The notes beneath the pieces are model-generated. The model ran no database searches. It was given only the letters and a program-made list of their open reading frames with translations, and had not been told where the DNA came from. From the NCBI RefSeq assembly GCF_003385955.1, contig NZ_QRDW01000001.1, positions 727,893-791,892 of the forward strand: DNA of 64,000 nt, written 5' to 3'. A program made the translations under genes and the position numbers. This DNA is from Aestuariispira insulae (lineage in GTDB: Bacteria; Pseudomonadota; Alphaproteobacteria; UBA8366; Aestuariispiraceae). Every line of letters begins with the position of its first letter. The stretch's first letter is position 1. Positions 54,505 through 62,699 of this stretch are shown here, piece after piece.

Positions 54505-55428
54505 TCAGACGGCTGTTTCACGCAGTCGGCGGGCATGACGCTGCCGCTCGAAAGTGAACAGGATCAGCCCGGCCCAGATGAAACCAAAGGTTATCATATC
54601 CGACACCGTCACCGTTTCGCCATACAGGGTGGTCGCCAGGATGAAAAGGCCGCTGGGCGTAATATAAAACAGCATTCCCACGGTCGAGATCGGCAGGCGT
54701 CTTGCGGCTGCTACATAACAAAGCAACGGCACCGCAGTCATGATCCCAGCCCCCAAGAGTAACAGATCCGTTGACAGATCCCCGACCAGGAACTGGCCCG
54801 TCCCGGTCTGATACAGCCACAGCATATAACCCAGAGCAAATGGCAGGATAAGCAACGTTTCCACAAACAGGCCCGGCACCGCAGAAACAGTCACCATCTT
54901 GCGAAGCGCACCATAGGCCCCAAAAGTGACCGCTAGGCTGACCCCGATCCAGGGGAAGGTATCAAATGCAAAACCGGCATAAACAACCCCTGTCGCCGCC
55001 AAACCGACCGCGAACCATTGGCCCAGGCGCAATTTCTCCCGAAACAAGGTGAGACCGGCTAGAACATTCACGAGAGGATTGAGGAAATAGCCCATGCTGG
55101 CCTGAAGAACCTCGCCATGGGTAACCGACCAAATATAGACACCCCAGTTAAAGCTGATCATCGCCATAGAAAGGGCCAGCAGGGCCAGGGTGCGCGGCTG
55201 CCGGAACACCTTGAAGGCCTCACGCAGCTCCCGATTATAGGCCAGCACCAGGGCGCAGATGGGCGCCGTCCATAAAGCGCGATGGGCCAGTATTTCCACC
55301 GCATCCACATGATCAAGCCGTTCCCAATAAAGCGGGAACAGTGCCCAGATGCCAAACGCGGTCAGCCCGAAAAACAGGCCTGCCCGGTTCTCATCGCCTG
55401 TTACGGCGGAAGGTGAAATCTTGTCCAT
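54505..55428 (-). CDS. rarD: RarD-type EamA transporter
   Basis: A 307-residue DMT-superfamily protein with ten helices. GLFFGLTAFGIWALFPLYWERL at the start, VEILAHRALWT after helix 1 and SVTHGEVLQASMGYFLNPLVN match RarD. The name comes from a chloramphenicol phenotype; the substrate is unknown. The short inverted repeat GCATCAA/TTGATGC (55441-55459) lies just upstream. Confidence 0.9.
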   Translation of the reverse strand: MDKISPSAVTGDENRAGLFFGLTAFGIWALFPLYWERLDHVDAVEILAHRALWTAPICALVLAYNRELREAFKVFRQPRTLALLALSMAMISFNWGVYIWSVTHGEVLQASMGYFLNPLVNVLAGLTLFREKLRLGQWFAVGLAATGVVYAGFAFDTFPWIGVSLAVTFGAYGALRKMVTVSAVPGLFVETLLILPFALGYMLWLYQTGTGQFLVGDLSTDLLLLGAGIMTAVPLLCYVAAARRLPISTVGMLFYITPSGLFILATTLYGETVTVSDMITFGFIWAGLILFTFERQRHARRLRETAV

Positions 55429-55481
55429 CCCCAGTCATTGGCATCAATTTGTTTGATGCTCAAGCGTCCTTTTCGCTGCAG

Positions 55482-55835
55482 CTATTGTGAAAGAATGGAA
55501 ACAGTCCGGTCTGGACGGACCGCTAAAACCTCCTTTTGCGACAACAGGAAAGCCAGACCATCGCCATCGGTGGAAAGCGCCAGGTGCGGCAGCATGCGAT
55601 AGGTTCTGGAGACAGAGAAATCCATTTCCGTTTCCGCCACCTTTGCCAACAGGGCCTGCTGTGCCTGCTCAATGGCCTTGGGCGTATCACCCGCCGGATA
55701 GCCAGCGATATCCAACTCAACCACGACCGGGATTTTTTCCGCCGCCAAGTCAGCGCTTTCGTCCTGGCAAGCCGATAGAAAGAAAATAGCTCCCAGTAGA
55801 AAGACAGAAAAATGAGCCTGTTTCAGAAAGGTCAT
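55482..55835 (-). CDS. Lipoprotein resembling a free-standing subtilisin prodomain (inhibitor I9-like)
   Basis: A 117-residue protein with a clear lipobox (FLSAC, Cys at about residue 23). The mature part follows the pattern of S8 peptidase propeptides: a strand VVVELDIAG, a helix AIEQAQQALLAKVAE, a strand TYRMLPHLALSTDGDGL, a helix AFLLSQKEV and a final strand LAVRPDRTV. Known I9 domains fold and inhibit their protease. The gene starts 13 bases after the subtilisin gene upstream and is surely co-transcribed. A membrane-anchored inhibitor or chaperone of that protease is inference. Confidence 0.6.
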   Translation of the reverse strand: MTFLKQAHFSVFLLGAIFFLSACQDESADLAAEKIPVVVELDIAGYPAGDTPKAIEQAQQALLAKVAETEMDFSVSRTYRMLPHLALSTDGDGLAFLLSQKEVLAVRPDRTVSILSQ

Positions 55836-55848
55836 TGCGCTTCTTTTC

Positions 55849-57273
55849 CTATTGAATAATGGCGGTCACGCCATCTTGATCGGAGGATAATCCGCCATCG
55901 ACCGGCATGGTTCCCGTTTCCGTCTTTTTCGGTACCGGTTTTGGTTTCGGCGTGATGATTGGGTCTAGGACCGGCGGCGATTTTTCACTGGTGCTGGGTT
56001 TCTGCCCAGGCCCCGGCAGCTCCACCATCGGAATGCCGGTATTTCCAACAAGCCTGTTTGAACGCAGCGAGGCCAACAGCTGATCAACCGTCATCTCCGG
56101 GGAACGCCCCCGAATCAGGGCGATGGCCCCGCTCACGTGGGGAGCCGCCATCGAGGTGCCGCTCAAATACCAATAGCCACGCATATCCGCCGACGACATG
56201 ATCTGCACCCCGGGCGCAAAGAAGTCCAAATAAGGAGACCAGTTCGAAAACTCCGCGACCGCATAATGGTCATCAACCGCCCCGACACTGACAATCGATG
56301 GCGCGCAGGCGGGCAGGCTCAGGAAATTCTCCTTGCCGGCATTGCCCGACGCCGACACCAGAATGATGCCTTTCGCCCGGAACAAACGGGCGAAAGCCTC
56401 AAAAGGATTATCCGCGCAAAGGCTGTTCGACCCTTCCGAAGCCCCCAGGCTGAGATTGACCGCGGCCAGGGAAACACCCTCGTTCAAGACCAGATGCATC
56501 AGATAATCCAGCCCGGCCAGGATATCAGACGCATGGCCCATGCCATCTTCCTTCAGGACTTTCAGGGCAATGATGCTTGCTTTTGGCGCCACCCCACGCA
56601 AACCCGGTTCGGAACCGGCCGCGATCCCGGCCACATGGGTGCCGTGCTTGTTATCCGTCTGCGCCGCTCCTGCGCCATACATGCTGTCGCCGCCATTGGG
56701 GCAGGCTTTCCTGGTAAAGCAGGCTTCTCGGATCACACGACCGCCAAAAAACCGATGGCCCGCATCCACGCCCGCATCAAGGACGGCAATGGTCTGCCCA
56801 TGGCCTTCCCCATGGCTGGCCCAAAAGGCCGGCGCGGAAATCATCGGCACACTGTCGGTAAGGGAAACCCCCATCGGCACATCCGACCAGACACGCATAT
56901 TTTCTGAATAATCCCTGAGCGCTGCCAGCCCTTTGGCATCCACTGAATAGGCCGCGACGGGAAGATAACGATACTGGCGCAAGGCACGGGCATCCCCACC
57001 GAACTTTTCAACATGGCTCAACAGAGAGGCAATTTCCTTTTCCCGGTCGGCGGTTCCTGTGATGGCGCTTTCCAGATCCTCCGGCCGGATCTCACCGGTA
57101 ATCGGCTGCCACTCACCGGCCAGGACGGTTACCCGCCCGCTCTCCGCAGCCCGTTCCGTCAATTGGGCAAAATCATCCGCATGAACCGATGGCAAATTGG
57201 CCATTGATCCGATCAACAGCATTACGATGCCGTTGATCCCTCCAGACAATCCGTTTGATAAGTATCGGGCCAT
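55849..57273 (-). CDS. Secreted S8 family serine protease (subtilisin-like)
   Basis: A 474-residue protease. It has a signal peptide to about residue 32 (SVHADD), and then an N-terminal prodomain to about residue 140 with its own YRYLPVAAYSVDAKGL and WSDVPMGVSL. The catalytic domain has Asp in TIAVLDAGVDAGHRF, His in NKHGTHVAGIAAG, the oxyanion Asn in SASGN and Ser in LSGTSMAAPHVSG. The C-terminus is a proline/lysine-rich tail. It acts in the periplasm or outside the cell. ATG 57273 sits eight bases after AGGA. Its product and the following lipoprotein share prodomain-like features. Confidence 0.93.
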   Translation of the reverse strand: MARYLSNGLSGGINGIVMLLIGSMANLPSVHADDFAQLTERAAESGRVTVLAGEWQPITGEIRPEDLESAITGTADREKEIASLLSHVEKFGGDARALRQYRYLPVAAYSVDAKGLAALRDYSENMRVWSDVPMGVSLTDSVPMISAPAFWASHGEGHGQTIAVLDAGVDAGHRFFGGRVIREACFTRKACPNGGDSMYGAGAAQTDNKHGTHVAGIAAGSEPGLRGVAPKASIIALKVLKEDGMGHASDILAGLDYLMHLVLNEGVSLAAVNLSLGASEGSNSLCADNPFEAFARLFRAKGIILVSASGNAGKENFLSLPACAPSIVSVGAVDDHYAVAEFSNWSPYLDFFAPGVQIMSSADMRGYWYLSGTSMAAPHVSGAIALIRGRSPEMTVDQLLASLRSNRLVGNTGIPMVELPGPGQKPSTSEKSPPVLDPIITPKPKPVPKKTETGTMPVDGGLSSDQDGVTAIIQ

Positions 57274-57573
57274 AACCATATCCTGCAACAGGAATGAAAC
57301 TCGTCCGGCATTATGAAAAGGCGGCACCCTTTTTTCAGCCGGTTACTGCCGCAACCCCATCATACACCGAATTACAGGAAAATTCTCTTTATCCAGTCCA
57401 TTGTTATCGTTGAAAAATATACGCACTCCACCCCATTAAATTGCAAAATTATTGATTTGAAGCCTATCAAATGCCATACTGGCTCTGCGTTCGGGATGGT
57501 TTTGGGAGGCGGATGAACGCATTTCAATACGCCTTTCCCCGCATGTTCCGAACGGATTTGGGGAAGAAGACCT
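57274..57573. other. Divergent intergenic region
   Basis: About 300 bases between the protease gene and a rightward small membrane protein gene. The right half is AT-rich and probably holds both promoters. I see no gene or clear operator. Confidence 0.4.
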
Positions 57574-57993
57574 ATGACGAGCCCGTATTTGGACAAGCCA
57601 CGCAGGCCCATCCTGCAGGCCCTCAAAGACCGAGGCATGTCTCCGGAAGATATCGGCTGGAGACTGGGGACTGAAGATTCCTCTTCATCACGATCACCAC
57701 CCGCAAGGCCCGGCCGCTTTCAAGGTTGGGGCTTCAACATATTGGCCTGCCTTCTGATCATTGCCGGTGGTCTTGCCGTCACCTTTTCCCTGATTCAGCA
57801 CGAAGCGGAAATCGCCCAAAAAGACAATCTGATCCCACTCTCTCCTACCGAGGAAATTGACCTGGACAAAATCATGCCGGCTGCCGGACCGCCTGAGCGG
57901 CACCGCCCTGCCCGACAGGAAACGGCCCCGGATGACATAGAGCCGCAAATGCTGGACCCTACCGCCCCGCTGGACAGCCTAGACATAAAATAA
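57574..57993 (+). CDS. Hypothetical single-pass membrane protein
   Basis: A 139-residue protein of unknown function. A basic N-terminus (RRPILQALKDRGMSPEDIGWRLG) could form a short helix-turn-helix-like hairpin. A transmembrane helix spans about residues 53-73 (FNILACLLIIAGGLAVTFSLI), followed by an acidic, proline-rich periplasmic tail. GGGGAAGAAG precedes the start. A bidirectional terminator follows. Confidence 0.6.
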   Translation: MTSPYLDKPRRPILQALKDRGMSPEDIGWRLGTEDSSSSRSPPARPGRFQGWGFNILACLLIIAGGLAVTFSLIQHEAEIAQKDNLIPLSPTEEIDLDKIMPAAGPPERHRPARQETAPDDIEPQMLDPTAPLDSLDIK

Positions 57994-58024
57994 AAAAGGC
58001 GCCGGTTTCCCAGCGCCTTTTGAA
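57990..58024. terminator. Bidirectional terminator
   Basis: AAAAGGCGC (57994-58002) pairs with GCGCCTTTT (58013-58021). T residues follow on both strands, most strongly on the minus strand for the fumarase gene. Confidence 0.87.
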
Positions 58025-58044
58025 AATCGGAAAGAAACAAGGAA

Positions 58045-59664
58045 TCAGCCCAACTTCAATTCCTTGAAGAAATCGTTGCCTTTATTGTCAATCACGACAA
58101 AGGCTGGGAAATCCTCCACATGGATCTTGCGGATCGCCTCCATACCCAATTCCTCATATTCCACCAACTCGATGGATTTGATGCAATCCTGGGCCAGCCT
58201 TGCCGCCGGACCACCAATGGAACCCAAATAGAAACCACCATGTTTCTGACAGGCCTCACGCACCTGCGGGCTGCGGTTGCCCTTGGCCAACATCACCATG
58301 GAGCCGCCCGCCGCCTGGAACTGATCGACAAAGCTGTCCATTCTTCCGGCCGTGGTCGGGCCGAAGGAACCGGAGGCAAAACCTTCCGGTGTCTTGGCGG
58401 GACCGGCATAATAAATCGGGTGATCCTTGAAATACTGCGGCAGTGCTTCGCCCCGATCCAGGCGCTCGCGCAGTTTGTTATGCGCCGCATCACGCGCCAC
58501 GATGATGGTGCCGGTCAGAGAGAGCCTGGTCTTCACCGGACAACCATCCAGGATCTTGAGGACCTCGGACATGGGCTGGTTGAGGTCGATCTTGACCACG
58601 TCGCCTTCCAGATGATCATCGGTCACCTCCGGCAGATAATTTGCCGGATTGGTTTCCAATTCCTCCAGGAAGATCCCGTCCTTTGTAATCTTGCCCAGTG
58701 CCTGACGGTCTGCGGAACAGGAAACCGCCAGCCCGATCGGCAGGCTGGCCCCATGGCGCGGCAGGCGGATCACCCGCACGTCATGGCAGAAATATTTCCC
58801 GCCAAACTGTGCGCCAATCCCCATATTACGGGTCATTTCATGAACGATCTCTTCCATCTCAAGATCCCGGAAAGCCTGGCCCTTGTCACCACCGCTGGTC
58901 GGCAGGTTATCCAGATAGCGCGCACTGGCCAGTTTCGCCGTCTTCAAATTCATCTCAGCACTGGTGCCGCCAATGACGATGGCCAGATGATAGGGCGGGC
59001 ATGCGGCCGTACCCAATGTCCGGATCTTCTCTTCCAGGAAACCGATCATCCGGTCTTTTTGAAGATAACTGGGGGTTGCCTGGAACAGGAATGTCTTGTT
59101 GGCCGAGCCGCCGCCTTTGGCCATGAACAGGAATTTATAGGCATCTTCGCCCTCGGCAAAGAGGTCGATCTGGGCGGGCAGGTTGTTCTTGGTATTGGTT
59201 TCTTCGAACATGGAGACGGGCGAGACCTGGCTGTAGCGCAGATTGCGCTTGGCATAGGCGTCCAGCACCCCCTGCCCCAGCGCCGCATCATCCGCGCCTT
59301 TAGTCCAGATCCGTCGGCCCTTCTTGCCCATAATGATCGCGGTGCCGGTATCCTGGCACATGGGTAGCACCCCGCCCGCCGCGATATTGGCGTTTTTCAA
59401 AAGATCCAGGGCCACGAAGTGATCGTTGGGCGAGGCATCCTTGTCATCCAGGATATTGCGCAACTGTTGCAGATGACCGGGACGCAGCAGATGGTTGATA
59501 TCCATGAAAGCCTGTTCACAGAGCAGGCGGATACCCTCCGGATCAACCTTGATGATCTCTTCACCGTCGAATTCGGTGGTGGTCACATAATCACTGCTGA
59601 GTTTTTTATAGCGGGTATTGTCCGGTCCCAACGGAAACAGACCATCCTGAGGTGTAGCCGTCAT
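58045..59664 (-). CDS. fumA: Fumarate hydratase, class I
   Basis: A 539-residue iron-sulfur fumarase. The N-terminal (alpha) half has [20 protein letters not shown] with a cluster cysteine, [19 protein letters not shown]-type [19 protein letters not shown], and the C-terminal (beta) half has [28 protein letters not shown]. Three cluster cysteines are supplied by CQDTG, CHDVR and CPVK segments or close neighbours. It interconverts fumarate and malate in the TCA cycle; the cluster makes it oxygen-sensitive. Confidence 0.95.
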   Translation of the reverse strand: MTATPQDGLFPLGPDNTRYKKLSSDYVTTTEFDGEEIIKVDPEGIRLLCEQAFMDINHLLRPGHLQQLRNILDDKDASPNDHFVALDLLKNANIAAGGVLPMCQDTGTAIIMGKKGRRIWTKGADDAALGQGVLDAYAKRNLRYSQVSPVSMFEETNTKNNLPAQIDLFAEGEDAYKFLFMAKGGGSANKTFLFQATPSYLQKDRMIGFLEEKIRTLGTAACPPYHLAIVIGGTSAEMNLKTAKLASARYLDNLPTSGGDKGQAFRDLEMEEIVHEMTRNMGIGAQFGGKYFCHDVRVIRLPRHGASLPIGLAVSCSADRQALGKITKDGIFLEELETNPANYLPEVTDDHLEGDVVKIDLNQPMSEVLKILDGCPVKTRLSLTGTIIVARDAAHNKLRERLDRGEALPQYFKDHPIYYAGPAKTPEGFASGSFGPTTAGRMDSFVDQFQAAGGSMVMLAKGNRSPQVREACQKHGGFYLGSIGGPAARLAQDCIKSIELVEYEELGMEAIRKIHVEDFPAFVVIDNKGNDFFKELKLG

Positions 59665-59729
59665 TTTATCCTCTGACCTTGCCGGTCATTCCTGATGTTT
59701 TAGCCGGCTGGCAGGCGCCCCCGGCATAT

Positions 59730-59757
59730 AAAAAAGCCCGGAAAAAGGGTCCGGGCT
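59730..59757 (-). terminator. Rho-independent terminator of sspB
   Basis: AGCCCGGA (59735-59742) pairs with TCCGGGCT (59750-59757); a run of six T residues follows on the minus strand. Confidence 0.87.
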
Positions 59758-59775
59758 GATTTGAGCATACGCTCG

Positions 59776-60300
59776 TTATTTGTTTTTGCGGAAGGCGTCC
59801 AGGGCAACCACATTGTTGCCGCCACCCGAATCATCCCCGTCACCATCAGAATCGCCTTCCGGAGAAGCCTCCTCCTGGCGCACATCATCCTGGGCAAAGG
59901 ACGGTTCGGCACCAAGCTGGTCGGCACCATAAGAATCATCTTCCGGATCCACATGGAACTGCAGGCCGAAATTGACCGACGGATCGGCAAAGGTGATCAA
60001 CGCGTCAAAGGGAATGCGCAGATGCTCCAGTTTCTGATTGAAACTGAGATCGACTTCGAAGCCTTCGGCATCCGATTGCAGGCCCCAATATTGGTGCTGC
60101 AACACGATGGTCATTTCCTCGGGATAACGCTCGCGCAGATTCGCGGGCATGATCACGTCAGGATGATCGGTACGGAAGGTGATGTAGAAATGATGTTCGC
60201 CTGCCAGTCCGTCTTTCGCCGCCTTTTCCAAGGCCTGGCGCACCACGGACCGCATTGCGGTTTCGACCATCTCGTTATACCCGAGTAAATCTTCCGTCAT
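59776..60300 (-). CDS. sspB: ClpXP adaptor SspB, alphaproteobacterial type
   Basis: A 174-residue protein. The substrate-binding domain begins YNEMVETAMRSVVRQALE and includes GEHHFYITFRTDHPDV, MTIVLQHQYWGL and VDLSFNQKLEHLRIPFDALI. A long acidic linker follows, and then the ClpX-docking tail NNVVALDAFRKNK. It delivers ssrA-tagged proteins to ClpXP. The tmRNA gene encoding the tag lies about 240 bases upstream on the same strand, an informative pairing. Confidence 0.94.
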   Translation of the reverse strand: MTEDLLGYNEMVETAMRSVVRQALEKAAKDGLAGEHHFYITFRTDHPDVIMPANLRERYPEEMTIVLQHQYWGLQSDAEGFEVDLSFNQKLEHLRIPFDALITFADPSVNFGLQFHVDPEDDSYGADQLGAEPSFAQDDVRQEEASPEGDSDGDGDDSGGGNNVVALDAFRKNK

Positions 60301-60539
60301 ACCCTCTCGCTACCTATCTGCCTTCAGGTTTTTGATCATCCAATTTGAACAATCTGTCCGGCAGGACTTTAGCGCCTTGATTTCCGGCCATCAACCTGAG
60401 TTTTACCAATACTCTGTCGGTTAGCAGAATGCTGGGACTTCCGCAACACGACAATCGCCACAATACCACCGTCACAGCCTTACACCGTCACTATAGGATC
60501 GAAACCCTTAACAATTCGTGCATGATTGGCGGCCTGCGG

Positions 60540-60858
60540 ATCAATGGGGGATTCTGTTGCCAGGCTCCCCCGAGCCCCGCCTGAAGTGATCAGACCTCAG
60601 GACTTAAATTCGGTCTTAGAAGACTGCTTACGCAGCAACTGCAACCTGATCATTGTTGTCGTTTGCAACTATAATCTGGCCCGATAACGGCGGTACCATG
60701 CCGAGTGCAGACAAAATCTTTACCACGCGCGTCGATCCTAATTCGCCCCCACTGACACCATCTGATCAGGATGGTTGTGTCGTTGGTGGAGGCGCCGGGT
60801 ACCGCCCCCGGGTCCGCTGCGCTTATTCCATTAGGCCCTGTAACACCATAGTCGGTTG
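60540..60858 (-). ncRNA. ssrA: Two-piece permuted tmRNA
   Basis: Transcribed leftward. The acceptor piece comes first and ends in TCCACCA (60784-60790), with a T-arm stem CCGGG/CCCGG and loop GGCGGTA. After an excised spacer the coding piece starts GGGGGCG at 60750, pairing over seven positions with CGCCTCC of the acceptor. The tag frame is 60628-60666: ANDNNDQVAVAA followed by TAA. A downstream pseudoknot is visible: GGCT/AGCC stem (60563-60576) whose GGGGG loop pairs with CCCCC (60546-60550 on the minus strand). TATATAAGG just upstream of about 60860 suits a -10 element. The outer ends are approximate. Confidence 0.9.
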
Positions 60859-60946
60859 CCCGACATCCCTTATATAGGGGTTCGGACCTGGGATGAAAAG
60901 GCCGAATGGCGTAACTGTTTGGTATCATCCCCTGCGGGCCGGTTGC

Positions 60947-61333
60947 TTATTTACCCGCTATCATCTCACTGCGGGCCTTGTGACCGAGCAACGCCGGAAA
61001 TGCGATGGCGTCCAAGCCCAGTTTCATCACCAGCATCAATGTACCGGTCACCAGCGCATCCAAGAACCAGGCCAGATAGGGCCCCGCACTGCCCCAGAAT
61101 TCCGGCAGATCCATCAGGACCGGTAGGGTCCAAAGCCCGGTTGCGGCATGCAGGCCAAGCCCGATCCAAAAGCCCACGCAATAAGGGCAGCGCCATTGTT
61201 CATAGAGGGTTTGCAACGGCTGGGGCAGCAGGCCGAGCAGGCGGTTGAACCAGCTGCCCCATTCCGGCAGCTTCATCCAGATCAGAATATAAAGTGCCCA
61301 TCCGATCAAGGCGTTGGTAAAATCCAGTTCCAT
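60947..61333 (-). CDS. Small membrane protein with CPYC motif (DUF1360-like)
   Basis: A 128-residue protein with three to four hydrophobic helices. The loop EQWRCPYCVGFWIGLGL carries a CxxC pair followed by an aromatic helix, as in DUF1360-type proteins. Whether the cysteines bind metal or are redox-active is not known. It begins three bases after the methyltransferase stop, so it is the second gene of that operon. Confidence 0.65.
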   Translation of the reverse strand: MELDFTNALIGWALYILIWMKLPEWGSWFNRLLGLLPQPLQTLYEQWRCPYCVGFWIGLGLHAATGLWTLPVLMDLPEFWGSAGPYLAWFLDALVTGTLMLVMKLGLDAIAFPALLGHKARSEMIAGK

Positions 61334-61336
61334 CGC

Positions 61337-61945
61337 TCAGATCCTTTCGATTTTGATGGCCTCAACCAAATTCATGCGACTGTCGGGGGTCTCCAGTATC
61401 TCAGCCGTGCGAATCCCAAAACCGGCCCTGGTCAGGCAAGCGGCCAGCGCGCCACCCGTCATCCCCCGTCCGTCTTCTTCGAAAATCTCTTCCACTGCCA
61501 GGAACCGGCCGCCGGTTTTTAAAACCCTGGTCACCTCTGCGAGACCCGCCGGGATGTCCGACCAATGATGCAGGGAATTGACCGCCCAGGCGACCGACAC
61601 TGTCTCCCGGTCGAGGGGTAGATTTTCTGCGGTTGCTTCGACAAAACGTGTCCGCTCAGCGCCTGTTAGACCGTCTGTTTGCTCTATCGCCGCCGCAATC
61701 ATGGTCGCCGAGGGGTCGACCCCGATCAGCTCCCCCACAGTCACGTCGGCCAAAGCCGCGCGCAGGGCCGATCCGCTACCGCAGCCGATATCCAGCACTG
61801 TGTCGACAGGCTTCAGTTGCGCGCGCTGCGCCGTGATCCCGTTAATGGGATGTTCGCCATAGTTCCGGATGTACCAAAGGGCATTTTCCTCCGTCCATTG
61901 CCCTCTTTCTTCCACACCGGTATGTCGGCTCTTATGGTCTGTCAT
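61337..61945 (-). CDS. Class I SAM-dependent methyltransferase
   Basis: A 202-residue methyltransferase. Motif I is VLDIGCGSGSALRAAL, the acidic motif II is LIGVDPSATMIAAA, and motif IV is WAVNSLHHWSDIPAGLAEVTRVLKTGGRFL. It belongs to the Methyltransf_11/UbiE-like set with unknown acceptor. A sequence matching the likely MarR operator lies 14 bases before its start. Confidence 0.88.
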   Translation of the reverse strand: MTDHKSRHTGVEERGQWTEENALWYIRNYGEHPINGITAQRAQLKPVDTVLDIGCGSGSALRAALADVTVGELIGVDPSATMIAAAIEQTDGLTGAERTRFVEATAENLPLDRETVSVAWAVNSLHHWSDIPAGLAEVTRVLKTGGRFLAVEEIFEEDGRGMTGGALAACLTRAGFGIRTAEILETPDSRMNLVEAIKIERI

Positions 61946-61959
61946 GATTCATTCCTTTT

Positions 61960-61974
61960 GTTCGTCTAACTAAC
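61960..61974. promoter_or_regulatory. MarR operator-like site upstream of the methyltransferase gene
   Basis: GTTCGTCTAACTAAC matches GTTCGTCTGGCGAAC upstream of marR at 12 of 15 positions and lies at the same distance from the start codon. Confidence 0.45.
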
Positions 61975-61985
61975 TTATTAAGTTT

Positions 61986-62012
61986 AAAAATGGGGCAGGT
62001 CGGAACCTGCCC
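61986..62012 (-). terminator. Terminator of the MarR gene
   Basis: GGGCAGGT (61993-62000) pairs with ACCTGCCC (62005-62012) around CGGA; T residues follow on the minus strand. Confidence 0.7.
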
Positions 62013-62037
62013 TGCCCGAAGATGCTTCGGCCTATGT

Positions 62038-62496
62038 TTAGCGTGCCCTTCCGGTGATTTTGTCCAGGCAGATCGCAAGTTGTGCCTGTTCTTCCGGGGT
62101 CAAGGTCGCATTGATACGATCAACTGCCTCCTGATATACCACTTCTTCCTGGGTCAGGCAGGCCCTGGCCAATGGCGTCAGGACAATATGCTGCGCCCTG
62201 GCATCGAACTGGCACGGAAAACGCTGAACCAGCCCTTTTTTCTCCAGTTTGGCGACGGCCACACTGGCGGAGGCCTTATTCACCCCCAAGACCGCTACAA
62301 GATCCTGCAAATGGTGGCCATCATCCGAGACATCACTATGTGATCCGGTTTTAGCGATCTTGTCCCCATCCAGGCGTTCGATCCCCCGAAGATACTCATA
62401 TTCGCTGTGAGAGAGCTTACCCGGCCGTTTGGCTGGGTCATTCCAAAGGCGCCCCAAATACCGGTAAAGCTGATCGAGAGACTGTTCCAGAGACAT
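62038..62496 (-). CDS. MarR family transcriptional regulator
   Basis: A 152-residue regulator. The winged helix-turn-helix region is LQDLVAVLGVNKASASVAVAKLEKKGLVQR, with the wing QRFPCQFDARAQHIVLTPLA. Effector is unknown. Its promoter holds GTTCG-N5-CGAAC (62512-62526), almost repeated upstream of the methyltransferase gene, so it likely represses itself and that operon. A terminator separates the two transcripts. Confidence 0.9.
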   Translation of the reverse strand: MSLEQSLDQLYRYLGRLWNDPAKRPGKLSHSEYEYLRGIERLDGDKIAKTGSHSDVSDDGHHLQDLVAVLGVNKASASVAVAKLEKKGLVQRFPCQFDARAQHIVLTPLARACLTQEEVVYQEAVDRINATLTPEEQAQLAICLDKITGRAR

Positions 62497-62511
62497 GGTC
62501 CATCCAACTTA

Positions 62512-62526
62512 GTTCGTCTGGCGAAC
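62512..62526. promoter_or_regulatory. MarR operator-like palindrome upstream of marR
   Basis: GTTCGTCTGGCGAAC has perfect five-base arms (GTTCG/CGAAC) with a five-base spacer, 15 bases before the marR start. Confidence 0.5.
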
Positions 62527-62699
62527 CATATAAGGTGACCGCTCTTCCTTGTCAATAAAATACAGCCCGCATCTGTCAATTCGGCTGAATTCACCCGGAT
62601 CGCGCCCCAACTGGTTTTAGAGCTGGCAAGACCCGGCGATTCATTCATAATCCGGAAAATTGCCTGGAAATAAGAACAACAACAGAGCCATTCCTATCC

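Noticed and set aside
60653-61248. Several short frames on both strands around 60.65-61.25 kb
   Set aside because: They lie within or across the tmRNA gene and the antisense of the CPYC protein gene; the RNA explains the sequence.
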